DNA from: an uncultured Alphaproteobacteria bacterium
GTDB lineage: Bacteria > Pseudomonadota > Alphaproteobacteria > CADEGL01
DNA: 33,365 bases
Assembly: GCA_902826885.1 (NCBI GenBank)
Contig: CADEGL010000039.1
Coordinates: 1 to 33,365 of the forward strand
Direction of reading: 5' to 3'
Of the stretch, positions 1 through 8,095 are shown piece after piece. The notes below the pieces were generated by a model. It worked only from the letters and a program-made list of their open reading frames with translations. It was not told the origin of the DNA and did not search any database. Numbering within the stretch: position 1 is the first letter of the stretch; every line of letters begins with the position of its first letter. The translations under genes were made by a program, and so were the position numbers.

Positions 1-374
1 ACCACCAGCCGGTAGAGGTCCTCCACACGCTGGCGGCCCAGACCCAGCCCATAGCCTTGATAGGCCATGGTCGAATCGGCGAAGCGGTCGCAGAGCACCC
101 AGGCGCCGCGTTCCAGCGCGGGCCAGACGGTGCGCGCCAGGTGATCGCGGCGGGCGGCGAAATGGAGCAAGGCTTCGGTCTCGGCGTCCCACCGGCCGGG
201 CTCGCCCGTCACCAACAGCTTGCGGATCTCCTCGGCGCCCGGCGAGCCGCCGGGCTCGCGGGTGGCCACGACGTCCACGCCGGAAGCGGCCAGCGCGTCG
301 GTCAGGAGGCGAAGCTGGGTCGACTTGCCCGCGCCCTCGCCGCCTTCGAAGGTGATGAAGCGGCCGCGCGCCAT
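1..374 (-). CDS. tmk: Thymidylate kinase, 3'-truncated by window edge
   Basis: Phosphorylates dTMP to dTDP with ATP in the cytoplasm, a step of dTTP synthesis. The visible N-terminal 124 residues begin MARGRFITFEGGEGAGKST, with the P-loop at about residues 11-19, followed by the family's arginine motif (TREPGGS) and the CDRF-ADST-AYQG nucleoside-binding block. The C-terminal LID region lies outside the window. The ATG at 374 is 13 bases after the stop of the D,D-carboxypeptidase gene, so the two are probably co-transcribed; dac-tmk order is common in Rhodospirillales-type genomes, often followed by holB. The identification is firm; only the C-terminus is unseen. Confidence 0.95.
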   Translation of the reverse strand, partial: MARGRFITFEGGEGAGKSTQLRLLTDALAASGVDVVATREPGGSPGAEEIRKLLVTGEPGRWDAETEALLHFAARRDHLARTVWPALERGAWVLCDRFADSTMAYQGYGLGLGRQRVEDLYRLV

Positions 375-387
375 CAGCCGCCTTGCG

Positions 388-1533
388 TCACTTGCTGGAA
401 CCGCCGCCGGTGAACATCCGCTTCACGGACGCCGCGGTCCGGCCGAAGAAGCCCAGTCGCGGCACATCGGCGGTGGCCACCAACGGAATCTCGATCGTCT
501 GCGCGCCAGGCGCCGTGATCACCAGAGTGCCCACGTGCGAACCCTTGGCGATCGGGGCGGGCAGCGGTGTCTGATATTGGGCGTTGGCCTTGACGTCCTG
601 GCGCGCCGCGCGCGGCAGGGTGACCAAGACTTCTTTCTCGGCCGCCAACGGCACGGTCGCGGCCTTGCCCATCTCGACCGGCGCGTTGTCGACGATCTCG
701 CCAGCCTTGAACAACGTGTAGTTCTCGTACTCGTTGAAGCCCCACTCGATCATGCGCTCGGATTCCTGAGCGCGCTCCTTGTCGCTGGCCATGCCGTTCA
801 GGACCGCGATCACGCGCCGGCCGCCGCGGATGGCAGAGCCCGTCAGTCCATAACCCGACGCCTCGGTGTGGCCGGTTTTGAGCCCGTCCGCGCCGATGTT
901 CTTGTAGAGAAGCGGATTGCGGTTGGCTTGCTTGATGCCGCTGTGGGTGTATTCGGTTTCCGCGTAATACGAATAGTACTCGGGGAAGTCCTGGATCGTG
1001 CGCTTGGCGAGGATGGCCAGATCGCGCGCCGTGGTGACGTGCTCGGGGTCGGGCATGCCGTCGGAATTCTTGAAGTGCGTGCCGGTCATACCCAATTCCT
1101 TGGCCTTTTTGTTCATCTCGACGGCGAAGGCCGCTTCGCTGCCCGCCATGCCTTGGGCCAGAACGATGCAGGCGTCGTTGCCGGATTGAACGATGACGCC
1201 TCGGATCAAATCCTCCACGCGCACCTTGTCGCCCACCATCATGAACGATTTGGAGCCTCCGGTGCGCCATGCTTCCTCCGACACGGGCAACCCCGAATCG
1301 AGCGTGAGGCGGCCGTCCTTCAGGCGCTCGAAGACCAAATAGATCGTCATCATCTTGGTCATCGAGGCCGGGAACATCGTCTCGGTGCCGTTCTTGTCGA
1401 ACAGAACGGTCCCCGTCTTGGCGTCGATCATGTAGGCGTATTTGGCGTTCGTTTCATACGCGCCCGCCGCGCTGGGGATGGCGATGGCGGCGGCGGCGAA
1501 AACGGCGGCGAGACGGGCGGCGAAGCGGTTCAT
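388..1533 (-). CDS. D-alanyl-D-alanine carboxypeptidase (PBP5/6 family, peptidase S11)
   Basis: Removes the terminal D-Ala from peptidoglycan pentapeptides in the periplasm. The 381-residue protein has a signal peptide (about residues 1-25, ending SAAGA). All three penicillin-binding motifs are present: SMTK at 57-60 with the nucleophile Ser57, a SGN motif (QSGNDAC), and KTG (LKTGHTEASG). The C-terminal third matches the beta-rich PBP5 C-domain, and it ends with a region that usually carries an amphipathic membrane anchor. Length is normal for the family. It sits between rlpA upstream (76-base gap) and tmk downstream (13-base gap). The choice between dacA, dacC and dacF naming cannot be made from sequence alone, so no symbol is given. 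Confidence 0.95.
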   Translation of the reverse strand: MNRFAARLAAVFAAAAIAIPSAAGAYETNAKYAYMIDAKTGTVLFDKNGTETMFPASMTKMMTIYLVFERLKDGRLTLDSGLPVSEEAWRTGGSKSFMMVGDKVRVEDLIRGVIVQSGNDACIVLAQGMAGSEAAFAVEMNKKAKELGMTGTHFKNSDGMPDPEHVTTARDLAILAKRTIQDFPEYYSYYAETEYTHSGIKQANRNPLLYKNIGADGLKTGHTEASGYGLTGSAIRGGRRVIAVLNGMASDKERAQESERMIEWGFNEYENYTLFKAGEIVDNAPVEMGKAATVPLAAEKEVLVTLPRAARQDVKANAQYQTPLPAPIAKGSHVGTLVITAPGAQTIEIPLVATADVPRLGFFGRTAASVKRMFTGGGSSK

Positions 1534-1609
1534 GGGACGTCAGGCTCCTGGAGACGGTTCGTTCGGCGGGGCACTGTCCGCGCCGATTTGGGCGAAAAGA
1601 CGACGCACC

Positions 1610-2719
1610 TCAATCCACGACGATGCGTGCTTCGGGGTATCCGGCGGCAACCACGCGCGCCAGCATGCTATCCGCGTCGGCTACGCTGGCGGCCGGACCG
1701 AGTCGCACGCGATACATGGCCGTGGTGCCGACCAGGACGTAGGAAAGCTGGGCCGGCGCGATCGCGGACAGCGTGTTGCCTAGACGTTGGGCGTTCTGGG
1801 GGTTCGAGAAGGCGCCCGCTTGAACGTAGATGTTCGTCGCTTGGACGGGGACGACGGTCACCTGCCCCGTTGCCGCCGGTGTCGCGGCGGTATCGGCGGC
1901 CGTGGGCGGCGGCTGCGTCGCGGCGGCCACTTGCGCCTGGGTGGCGTTGGGCCGTGCGGGGTCCTGGGCCGCGACGGTCGGCGGCGGTGGATTGGCGACG
2001 GGGCGGCCCGCGCGCGCGGCGGACGGGCTGGCCGCCGGGGGGGGCGCTGAATAGGTCGGCCGTGCCGCTTGCGCGGTTGGTGGCGGTGCGGCGGTCGCAC
2101 CGGGTGGCGGCGCCAAGCTTTGGACGGCTACCTGGCCCACTGGCGCGGCGGAGGGCTTCTCGTCGTCCGGGCCTGGCGTGCGCCGGGCCAGTGCCGCGAT
2201 CTGGCGGCTTTCGTCGGCCAGGATCTCCACGCGCACCTTGGCGGTGCCGACCTGCTCGAAGCCCAGGAGTTGGGCCGACCGGCGCGAGACGTCGATGATG
2301 CGGCCGCGCGCGAACGGTCCGCGGTCGTTAACGCGGATGACAATGGAACGGCCATTATCCAGGTTGGTCACGCGCACGAGCGAGGGCATCGGCAGCGTCC
2401 GATGCGCCGCCGTCAAATCGTTCATGTCGTAGGTTTCGCCGTTGGCCGTGTACTTGCCGTGGAAGTCGGGGCCGTACCACGAAGCGATGCCGGTCTCGGC
2501 GTAACTGTAGTCTTCCGCCGGGTAATACCAGACGCCTTCGATCTGATAGGGCTTGCCGACCTTATAGTTGCCGGGCTTGGCGACGGCGTCGGTCTTCTGC
2601 TGTTGGGGGGCCGGGTCGGCCACCTTGACCGCATGGGACGCCAGTTGCGCTTCCGCGCAAGCGCTCAACAGCGCCGCGGCTGCAAACACGCCCAGCCAGT
2701 TAAAACGCGAAAAATTCAC
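1610..2719 (-). CDS. rlpA: RlpA-type septal lytic transglycosylase lipoprotein with SPOR domain
   Basis: Cleaves denuded peptidoglycan glycan strands at the septum. The 369-residue protein starts with a lipoprotein signal (LLSAC, lipidated Cys21). A double-psi beta-barrel domain follows at about 77-168 and contains SWYG, NGETYD, AAHRTLP and VNDRGPF. Glu95, His106 and Asp132 align, from memory, with the catalytic residues described for Pseudomonas RlpA. A Pro/Ala-rich linker (about 185-290) leads to a C-terminal SPOR domain (about 295-369) for binding denuded septal murein. It lies 42 bases downstream of the MltB-like gene and upstream of the carboxypeptidase, so one envelope operon is likely. 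The linker's codon bias creates long shadow frames on the other strand. Confidence 0.95.
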   Translation of the reverse strand: MNFSRFNWLGVFAAAALLSACAEAQLASHAVKVADPAPQQQKTDAVAKPGNYKVGKPYQIEGVWYYPAEDYSYAETGIASWYGPDFHGKYTANGETYDMNDLTAAHRTLPMPSLVRVTNLDNGRSIVIRVNDRGPFARGRIIDVSRRSAQLLGFEQVGTAKVRVEILADESRQIAALARRTPGPDDEKPSAAPVGQVAVQSLAPPPGATAAPPPTAQAARPTYSAPPPAASPSAARAGRPVANPPPPTVAAQDPARPNATQAQVAAATQPPPTAADTAATPAATGQVTVVPVQATNIYVQAGAFSNPQNAQRLGNTLSAIAPAQLSYVLVGTTAMYRVRLGPAASVADADSMLARVVAAGYPEARIVVD

Positions 2720-2761
2720 GATCTGGTGTGTAATCCGCCAGCTAACCCCAAGTGATGGAGT

Positions 2762-3760
2762 TTACTGTGCGGCCAGTTGGTCGGCAAGCAATCCGGCCGC
2801 GGTGGCGAAGAAGGTCGATTTGTTCCACTTCATGATGGCCCGGAAGTTATCGAAGACCAGGAATGTTGGGTTGCCCGCTCCACCCGGCTGGATCAACGCC
2901 CCCTCGCCCGCCTGGGTCGGCAGTTCCTGCCCGTCCGTGCGGCGGATGCCCAGCGCCTGCCATTGGGCCGAGGGTTTGGTCGCATCCGGATTGATCAGCG
3001 TTGGGTCGAGATTCGCGGGCACGTCGACCTTCACGCCCCACGGCTGTTCCGGCTTCCAGCCGGAACGCGCCAGATAATTGGCCGCCGAGGCCAGCACGTC
3101 GGCCGGCGTGCCCCAAATGTCACGCCGTCCGTCGCCATCGAAGTCGATTGCATTGTTGTTAAAGCTGGAGGGCATGAACTGGTTCTGGCCCATCGCGCCG
3201 GCCCATGACCCGCGCATTTCCGCGACCGTGATGTGGCCCTCGTTTAAGATTTTAAGGGCGTTGAACAGTTCCTTGCGGAAAAACGCGCTTCGCCGTCCAT
3301 CGTAAGCCAGCGTAGCCAGCGCCGCGATGACGGGAAACGTGCCTTGCTTTTCGCCGAAGCTCGATTCGATTCCCCACAGCGCGACCAGATACTGGGGCTG
3401 CACGCCGAAGCGGCCTTGGATCTGATAGAGCAGCTCCTTGTTCTGCGCCATGAGCTGGCGGCCTTTTTCGATGCGCGCCGGCGGCATGGTGATTTCAAGG
3501 TAGCGCTCGAAGGTGACCGTGAACTCGGTTTGCCTGCGGTCTAATTCTATGACGCGCGGGATCGGCGCCAGGTCCTTGCCCAACGCGGCGTTGACCGTTG
3601 CCTGGGAGATTCCTTGCTGCAGGGCTTCCTTGCGCACCCCGTCGAGCCAAGTCGCGAAATCCTTGTTGTTGCCTTGCGCCGCGGCGGCGGGCGGAAAGAG
3701 AAATGCCAACGACAGAACCCCGGCGGCGAGAAGCGTCATCAGGGCACGGGATCGAATCAT
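2762..3760 (-). CDS. Lytic murein transglycosylase, MltB/Slt-like
   Basis: Predicted soluble periplasmic or outer-membrane-associated lytic transglycosylase that cleaves the MurNAc-GlcNAc bond to leave anhydro ends. The ATG at 3760 is chosen over an in-frame TTG at 3775 because GAGGA lies about 9 bases before it. Residues 1-28 form a signal peptide (AFLFPPAAAAQ). There is no lipobox Cys, unlike E. coli MltB. The catalytic Glu132 lies in WGIESSFG; the second signature GAMGQNQFMPSSF lies near 190-205 and is followed by DGDGRRDIW. The 332-residue length fits the MltB family without a C-terminal peptidoglycan-binding domain. It is the first gene of the run mltB-like, rlpA, dac, tmk. Confidence 0.93.
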   Translation of the reverse strand: MIRSRALMTLLAAGVLSLAFLFPPAAAAQGNNKDFATWLDGVRKEALQQGISQATVNAALGKDLAPIPRVIELDRRQTEFTVTFERYLEITMPPARIEKGRQLMAQNKELLYQIQGRFGVQPQYLVALWGIESSFGEKQGTFPVIAALATLAYDGRRSAFFRKELFNALKILNEGHITVAEMRGSWAGAMGQNQFMPSSFNNNAIDFDGDGRRDIWGTPADVLASAANYLARSGWKPEQPWGVKVDVPANLDPTLINPDATKPSAQWQALGIRRTDGQELPTQAGEGALIQPGGAGNPTFLVFDNFRAIMKWNKSTFFATAAGLLADQLAAQ

Positions 3761-3945
3761 CAGGTCATTCCTCAAGGCTTGGTGTTCATCGCTCGGCTGC
3801 GATATGTGCCATGGGTTGCCGCCGTGTGCAAACGCAACGTGAACGCGTGTGTCTTACCGCGAGGCCGCGTGCGCGGGAGGATGCGCGTGTGAGCCTGTTC
3901 ACGCGCGTCCGCGCTTCCGGCTGGCGCCGCGCCGAGCCGCTGAGC

Positions 3946-3983
3946 AGGAAAAGAAAGAGGCCCGCCGTAGCATCGGCGAGCCT
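3946..3983 (-). terminator. Rho-independent terminator
   Basis: Ten-base inverted arms (3958-3967 and 3974-3983, one G-T mismatch) enclose a six-base loop. On the minus strand the hairpin runs into a T-rich tract (complement of 3946-3957). It lies about 25 bases beyond the stop of the small secreted protein at 4009-4353 and separates that gene from the envelope block. The rest of 3761-4008 shows no gene or other clear signal. Confidence 0.8.
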
Positions 3984-4008
3984 CCTTACCAACTTTCCGT
4001 GCGAGCGA

Positions 4009-4353
4009 TCAGTTCAGGCCGAGGCCCAGCACCGGCTTGAAGAACGGCGCGGCCGCGAGCTGGATGCCCGAATTGCCGTCGAGGCTTGAGCTATCGCCCG
4101 GCTTCTTCGAACCGCCCTTCTTGTCGTGGCCCGTCTTCTTGCCGCCCTTGTGGTTTTCCTTGCTGGCCTTGTCGCCCTTATGACCGCCGTGTTCGCCGCC
4201 TTTGCTTGGCGAAGCGGGCGTTGCGGGCGTGGCCTGTGTGCCGGTGGAAGGCTGCGAAGGCGTGGCCGGCGTCGCCGGGGTGGCCTGGGCCATCGCGGAC
4301 AGAGGCAGCGCGACAACCGCAGCAACCAGCATCATGGTCTTGAGGCGAATCAT
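4009..4353 (-). CDS. Small secreted low-complexity protein (Thr/Pro/Ala then His/Lys/Gly rich)
   Basis: I do not recognise a family. The ATG at 4353 has a Shine-Dalgarno (AGGGAG) 7-8 bases upstream; the longer frame to 4518 has no comparable signal. The 114-residue product starts with a clear signal peptide (MIRLKTMMLVAAVVALPLSAMAQ is the region, about 1-23). An imperfect ATPATP/TPATPAS repeat follows at about 24-52, then a very basic His-Gly-Lys stretch (about 53-95), and a short hydrophobic tail ending KPVLGLGLN. The gene has its own terminator and appears monocistronic. The His-rich basic middle could bind metal or polyanions, but that is speculation. Composition is unlike neighbouring genes. 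Confidence 0.75.
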   Translation of the reverse strand: MIRLKTMMLVAAVVALPLSAMAQATPATPATPSQPSTGTQATPATPASPSKGGEHGGHKGDKASKENHKGGKKTGHDKKGGSKKPGDSSSLDGNSGIQLAAAPFFKPVLGLGLN

Positions 4354-4527
4354 CTCGGTGTTCTCCCTGGGTTTCCCCGGTGGCGCGGCGGACATTCCGC
4401 CGCGTTTCATGCCAAAGAACATAGGGCGCTTACGCTCTCCCGCATCTTTCGGCGGGGTTAAATCTGGTCCATCAAGGTGGCGGAAAAACGGTGGATTTAG
4501 CCCTTTTTCGGCCATCATCCGGCGCGT

Positions 4528-6408
4528 TCAGGCGCCCGCCGTGGCCTGCTCCAACTCTTCCTGACAGGCCAGCCAGTCTTCCTCGGCCGTGGCCAGGTTG
4601 CGTTGAACGGCAGCGGCCTCCCGGCCGAGGTCGGCGGCCTGCTTGCCCTCCCCTTCGTAGATTTTGGGATTGGCGAGCGCCTTCTCCAGTTCCGCCTTGC
4701 GGGCGGTCAGCCGGACGACCAGCGCCTCCGCGTCCGTCGCGCGCTTGCGCAGCCGCTTGTCCGCCGCCGCAGCCTTGCGCTGTATCTTGCGCTCGGCTTT
4801 TTCCTCGTCCGTCGGCCGTGTGTTGCCTCGACCACCACCCGCGTTTCCGCGCTGGGACAAGAGAAGAGCGCGATAGTCCGCCATGTCGCCTTCGAATGGC
4901 GCGACCTTGCCATCCGCCACCAGCCACAGACGGTCGGCGACCAACTCGACCATATGCGGGTCATGACTCACCATCACGACCGCGCCCTTGTAGGCGTTGA
5001 GCGCCTGCACCAACGCTTCGCGTGAAGCGATGTCGAGATGGTTGGTCGGTTCGTCGAGGACGAGGATATGCGGCTTCTCGCTGGTGATGAGCGCGAGCAT
5101 GAGACGCGCCTTCTCACCGCCCGAGAGATCGCCCACACGCGTTTCCGCGCGGATCTGGGAGAATCCGAAGCGTCCCAGATGTGCGCGCAGCCGTTCCGGC
5201 AGCTCTTTCGGGAGCTTGCGCGACATCTCGATCACGGGCGTCGCGTCCAAATCCAGTTCTTCGGCCTGGTGCTGGGCGAAATAGCCGACGCGCAGCTTGC
5301 CCGAGCGCACGATTTCGCCGCCCATGGGTGCGAGACGTCCAGAGATGAGCTTGGCCAAGGTGGACTTGCCGTTGCCGTTGGCGCCGAGCAACGCGATGCG
5401 GTCGTCGTCGTCCAGACGCAGGGACAAGCCTTCAAGCACCCGCCGCCCGTCGTAGCCGACGGCGACGCCGTTCACGCTCAAAAGTGGCGGCGCCAAGGGA
5501 TCGGGGTCGGGGAAGTCGAAAACAACGTTACCCTCGCCTTGATGCTCGGGGATAGGCTGCATGCGCGCCAGCATCTTCAGGCGCGATTGCGCTTGGCGCG
5601 CTTTGCTAGCCTTGTAGCGGAAGCGGTCGACGAAGGCCTGAATACGGGCGCGCTGTGCGGCCTGCTTCGAGCGCGCCTTGGAGTCGAGTTCCAGGCGCAT
5701 GCGCCGTGTCTCTTCAAAGCGATCGTAATTGCCCCGGTAGAGCGTCAGCTTGCCGTTCTCCAGATGCAGGATTTCGTCCACCGCGCGGTTCAGCAGGTCG
5801 CGGTCGTGACTGATCAGCAGGATCGTACCCGGATAGGTGCGCAGGTAATCCTCGAGCCACAGGCTGGCTTCCAGATCGAGGTGGTTGGTGGGTTCGTCGA
5901 GCAGTAGCAAGTCGGGCCGCGTGAATAGGAGCGCGGCCAAAGCCACGCGCATGCGCCAGCCGCCGGAGAAATCGCTGCACGGGCGCGCTTGGGCGTCTTC
6001 GTCGAATCCGAGTCCGGCTAGAATACGCGCGGCGCGCGCGCGCGCGCGGTGCGAGTCCTTTTCCTCCAGACGGGTGTGGATTTCGATGATGCGATCGGGA
6101 TCGGTCGCCGTCTCGGCTTCGGCCTCGAGCGCGGTCAATTCCTTGTCGGCGGCCAGCACCGTGTCGATCAGGCTGGTTGGACCGCCGGGCGCCTCCTGAG
6201 TCGTCACGCCGACGTGCCAGCGCTGCGGCACCTCGATATCGCCGCCGTCGGAATCCAGCTCGCCCATGATCAGCTTGAACAGCGTGGTCTTGCCCGTGCC
6301 GTTACGCCCCACCAGGCCGACGCGGTGGCCTGCGTCGATGGTGGCGCTGGCGCCGTCCAAAAGGACGCGCGCGCCGATGCGATAGGTGAGATTCTCGATG
6401 CGAAGCAT
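4528..6408 (-). CDS. ABC-F family ATP-binding protein (YheS/Uup-like)
   Basis: A soluble duplicated ABC ATPase of the ABC-F class, whose members act on ribosomes rather than in transport. The 626-residue protein has two nucleotide-binding domains. NBD1 has Walker A at 34-41 (GRNGTGKT), signature FSGGW at 148-152, and Walker B with LLDEPTNHLD at about 168-177. NBD2 has GANGNGKS at 342-349, LSGGE at 428-432 and LDEPTNHLD at 451-459. The inter-domain linker (about 220-290) is Arg/Lys rich, as expected for the P-site tRNA interaction motif. A C-terminal coiled-coil extension (about 535-620, rich in Ala/Glu/Lys/Arg) is present. No membrane segment. YheS is my best guess for the subfamily. Confidence 0.93.
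   Translation of the reverse strand: MLRIENLTYRIGARVLLDGASATIDAGHRVGLVGRNGTGKTTLFKLIMGELDSDGGDIEVPQRWHVGVTTQEAPGGPTSLIDTVLAADKELTALEAEAETATDPDRIIEIHTRLEEKDSHRARARAARILAGLGFDEDAQARPCSDFSGGWRMRVALAALLFTRPDLLLLDEPTNHLDLEASLWLEDYLRTYPGTILLISHDRDLLNRAVDEILHLENGKLTLYRGNYDRFEETRRMRLELDSKARSKQAAQRARIQAFVDRFRYKASKARQAQSRLKMLARMQPIPEHQGEGNVVFDFPDPDPLAPPLLSVNGVAVGYDGRRVLEGLSLRLDDDDRIALLGANGNGKSTLAKLISGRLAPMGGEIVRSGKLRVGYFAQHQAEELDLDATPVIEMSRKLPKELPERLRAHLGRFGFSQIRAETRVGDLSGGEKARLMLALITSEKPHILVLDEPTNHLDIASREALVQALNAYKGAVVMVSHDPHMVELVADRLWLVADGKVAPFEGDMADYRALLLSQRGNAGGGRGNTRPTDEEKAERKIQRKAAAADKRLRKRATDAEALVVRLTARKAELEKALANPKIYEGEGKQAADLGREAAAVQRNLATAEEDWLACQEELEQATAGA
6032..6048. repeat. Alternating GC dinucleotide run inside the ABC-F gene
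   Basis: Seventeen bases of uninterrupted alternating G and C within NBD1 of the ABC-F gene, encoding part of an Arg-Ala repeat (RARARAAR, near residue 121-128). A change in repeat number that is not a multiple of three would truncate the protein, so it is a possible slippage site. The frame is intact here. Confidence 0.8.
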
Positions 6409-6479
6409 GGGGATTGTTCAGGTGGGGCCGCCGATGGCCGGGAACATGGCATGCCCGTCCGACAAAACAAGCCGTTAAT

Positions 6480-7172
6480 CTATCGTTTACCCGAGCAGAC
6501 CTGGTTGAGGAGCTGCTCGTTGACCGATCCAGCCCCGGGCGTGAGATAGGTCAGCCTGTTGTCCGGGACCGCAACCGTTTCGAGCGCCTGTCCCGCCCCG
6601 TCCCCTTCCGCGTGGTAGCGCATCTCGGACAGGGCGTAGGTTCGGTTCGCGCAATCATATCGCTCGACGGAAACGGTCGAACGGTATGGCTTGGCGACGG
6701 TGGTGCTCGTGCGTTGCGATTCGTAGCGCGTCAGCGTGCGCGCCGTGACCGTGCGTCCCTGCGTGTCGAGGTTTGCCATGTCGACGAAATACTGAGCCCC
6801 TTCGCCGTTCGCCACGCGTGTCCACGTGGCGGCTCGCGCCGTCTTGGGCGGCCGAGAAGCGGTATCTTCGCGCGGGGCGGCAATCTGGCCGGCCCGCGCG
6901 GCCGGTTTGGGCTTGGCGGCCGGCTTCGGCGCCGCGCGAAGCTGTTGCAATCGTTTCAAGGCATCTTGCTTGCTGGAAAAACTGCGCCCCGCCAATGGCG
7001 GCCGCTCGCACTTATAACTAGCGGACGCGTAGTCGTTGCGGCAGCCCAGCTCGTCGAGACGCCCCGTGTTCGTGGCTCCCGGCGCAGGCGGCGCGGGTTG
7101 AGCACTGGCGGAAAACGCCCATGCCGCGAATGCGGCCGCCAGCAAGGTCGTCAGGTCTTTTGGTTGGAGCAC
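6480..7172 (-). CDS. Secreted protein with Adhesin_E-like C-terminal domain
   Basis: Predicted periplasmic or surface protein of about 230 residues. A signal peptide is evident (LLAAAFAAWAFSASAQ). After a Pro-rich spacer comes a Cys-containing block (CRNDYASASYKCERPPLAGRS is the region, with SSKQDAL). It resembles the GYHCHRGPLAGRxFxSK motif found in many small secreted proteobacterial proteins. After a basic Ala/Pro/Lys linker, the C-terminal 110 residues show the pattern of the surface-adhesin protein E domain: FVDMANL, YRSTVSVERYDC, and a final Cys near the end (QVCSGK). The start is uncertain: GTG at 7172 has AAGGGA 9 bases upstream, while TTG at 7178 is too close to it. Function unknown. 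Confidence 0.75.
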   Translation of the reverse strand: MLQPKDLTTLLAAAFAAWAFSASAQPAPPAPGATNTGRLDELGCRNDYASASYKCERPPLAGRSFSSKQDALKRLQQLRAAPKPAAKPKPAARAGQIAAPREDTASRPPKTARAATWTRVANGEGAQYFVDMANLDTQGRTVTARTLTRYESQRTSTTVAKPYRSTVSVERYDCANRTYALSEMRYHAEGDGAGQALETVAVPDNRLTYLTPGAGSVNEQLLNQVCSGKR

Positions 7173-7273
7173 GGCCAAAAATCCCTTCGGCAGCGCCCCC
7201 GGTGCATCATCATATGGCCCATCGGTCGCCAGAGGTCCATATTCGATATCGTCCCTTCACCCGGCTCCGGCCC

Positions 7274-7693
7274 ATGATCCAAGTCACGCCCCGCATCGCC
7301 ATCGACCCACGGGAACTCATCGAGACCTTCGTTCACGCTTCCGGGCCGGGTGGGCAGAACGTGAACAAGGTGTCGAGCGCCGTTCAGCTTCGCTTCAACG
7401 TTCGGTTCTCGCCGTCGCTGCCCGAGGATGTGCGGGCGCGCCTTGTGCGTCTGGCTGGCCGCCGCCTGACGCGCGATGGAGATTTGGTCATCGTGGCCCA
7501 AAGCCATCGCACCCAGGCGCGGAACCGCGCGGAAGCCTTGGAACGGCTATTCGAATTGATCCGCCAAGCCGCCGTGCCGCCGGTACGCCGCCGCGCGACC
7601 AAGCCGACCAAGGCGTCCAAGGCGCGGCATCGCGAGGCAAAGAGCCGGCGTGCCATGACCAAGCACATGCGCGGCCGTCCGAGAGAGGATTAG
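7274..7693 (+). CDS. arfB: Alternative ribosome-rescue peptidyl-tRNA hydrolase ArfB (YaeJ)
   Basis: Rescues stalled ribosomes by hydrolysing peptidyl-tRNA without a codon. The 139-residue product has the class I release factor GGQ motif (SGPGGQNVNKVSS, GGQ at 26-28) and no codon-recognition domain. It ends in a basic tail (RRRATKPTKASKARHREAKS region) that in ArfB enters the empty mRNA channel. The ATG at 7274 matches the family's usual N-terminus; an upstream in-frame ATG at 7121 would overlap the divergent gene and lacks family similarity. The Shine-Dalgarno is weak. A GC hairpin just after the stop probably ends the transcript. Confidence 0.93.
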   Translation: MIQVTPRIAIDPRELIETFVHASGPGGQNVNKVSSAVQLRFNVRFSPSLPEDVRARLVRLAGRRLTRDGDLVIVAQSHRTQARNRAEALERLFELIRQAAVPPVRRRATKPTKASKARHREAKSRRAMTKHMRGRPRED

Positions 7694-7706
7694 ACGCGCA
7701 AAGGAA

Positions 7707-7746
7707 AAGGCGGCGCTGCCGGGGGGACATACGCCGCCTTCTTGAA
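7707..7746 (+). terminator. Probable terminator after arfB
   Basis: Perfect nine-base arms (7707-7715 and 7732-7740) around a 16-base loop, followed by a short T/C tract, 14 bases past the arfB stop. The U-tract is weak. Confidence 0.6.
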
Positions 7747-7890
7747 CAGCACTCCTTGGGGGCAATTCGTGCTGCCTATAGCGAACAACACCGCAATCGG
7801 GATTTTGTTCCGAAGTTCGGATTCGATAATTATGGTGATATTTCAAATCCTTAACTGCTTAAGATCGTCTCGCGCAAAAAAATATCGGCG

Positions 7891-7920
7891 TTGCGATTGA
7901 CCGTTTCGCACGCCAATACT
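7891..7920 (+). promoter_or_regulatory. Possible sigma70-type promoter for tRNA-Ser
   Basis: TTGCGA (7891-7896) and AATACT (7915-7920) with an 18-base spacer lie 8 bases before the mature tRNA start. Each box has 4 of 6 consensus bases, and the leader would be very short, so this is tentative. The rest of 7747-7890 is relatively AT-rich with no gene. Confidence 0.25.
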
Positions 7921-7928
7921 CCCGCGCC

Positions 7929-8018
7929 GGATGGGTGGCCGAGCGGTTGAAGGCACCGGTCTTGAAAACCGGCAAGGGCGCAAGCCCTTCGTGGGTTCGA
8001 ATCCCACCCCATCCGCCA
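7929..8018 (+). tRNA. tRNA-Ser (anticodon TGA)
   Basis: The acceptor stem GGATGGG (7929-7935) pairs with CCCATCC (8008-8014), followed by discriminator G and an encoded CCA at 8016-8018. The anticodon stem CCGGT/ACCGG encloses loop CTTGAAA with anticodon TGA at 7963-7965, which reads UCA codons. The T arm is GTGGG-TTCGAAT-CCCAC. A long variable arm (AAGGG-CGCAAG-CCCTT) is typical of the serine class. It stands alone, 77 bases before the hybrid kinase gene, with no integrase nearby. Confidence 0.97.
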
Positions 8019-8095
8019 ATTTTCTTTCCACCCTTCAGGCCCATATGCGCGTTTAACACTCCGGATTGATCACTCGCGCGAATGCAGGACTTTTG

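Noticed and set aside
220-2298. 692-codon open frame on the plus strand
   Set aside because: It lies antisense to the carboxypeptidase and RlpA genes, both with clear catalytic motifs. Its Arg/Ala/Gly-rich product has no recognisable domain; it is a shadow of GC-rich codon use.
7929-8018. tRNA-Ser as an integration site for a mobile element
   Set aside because: No integrase, no direct repeat of the tRNA 3' end was seen downstream, and the neighbouring genes look like ordinary chromosome.
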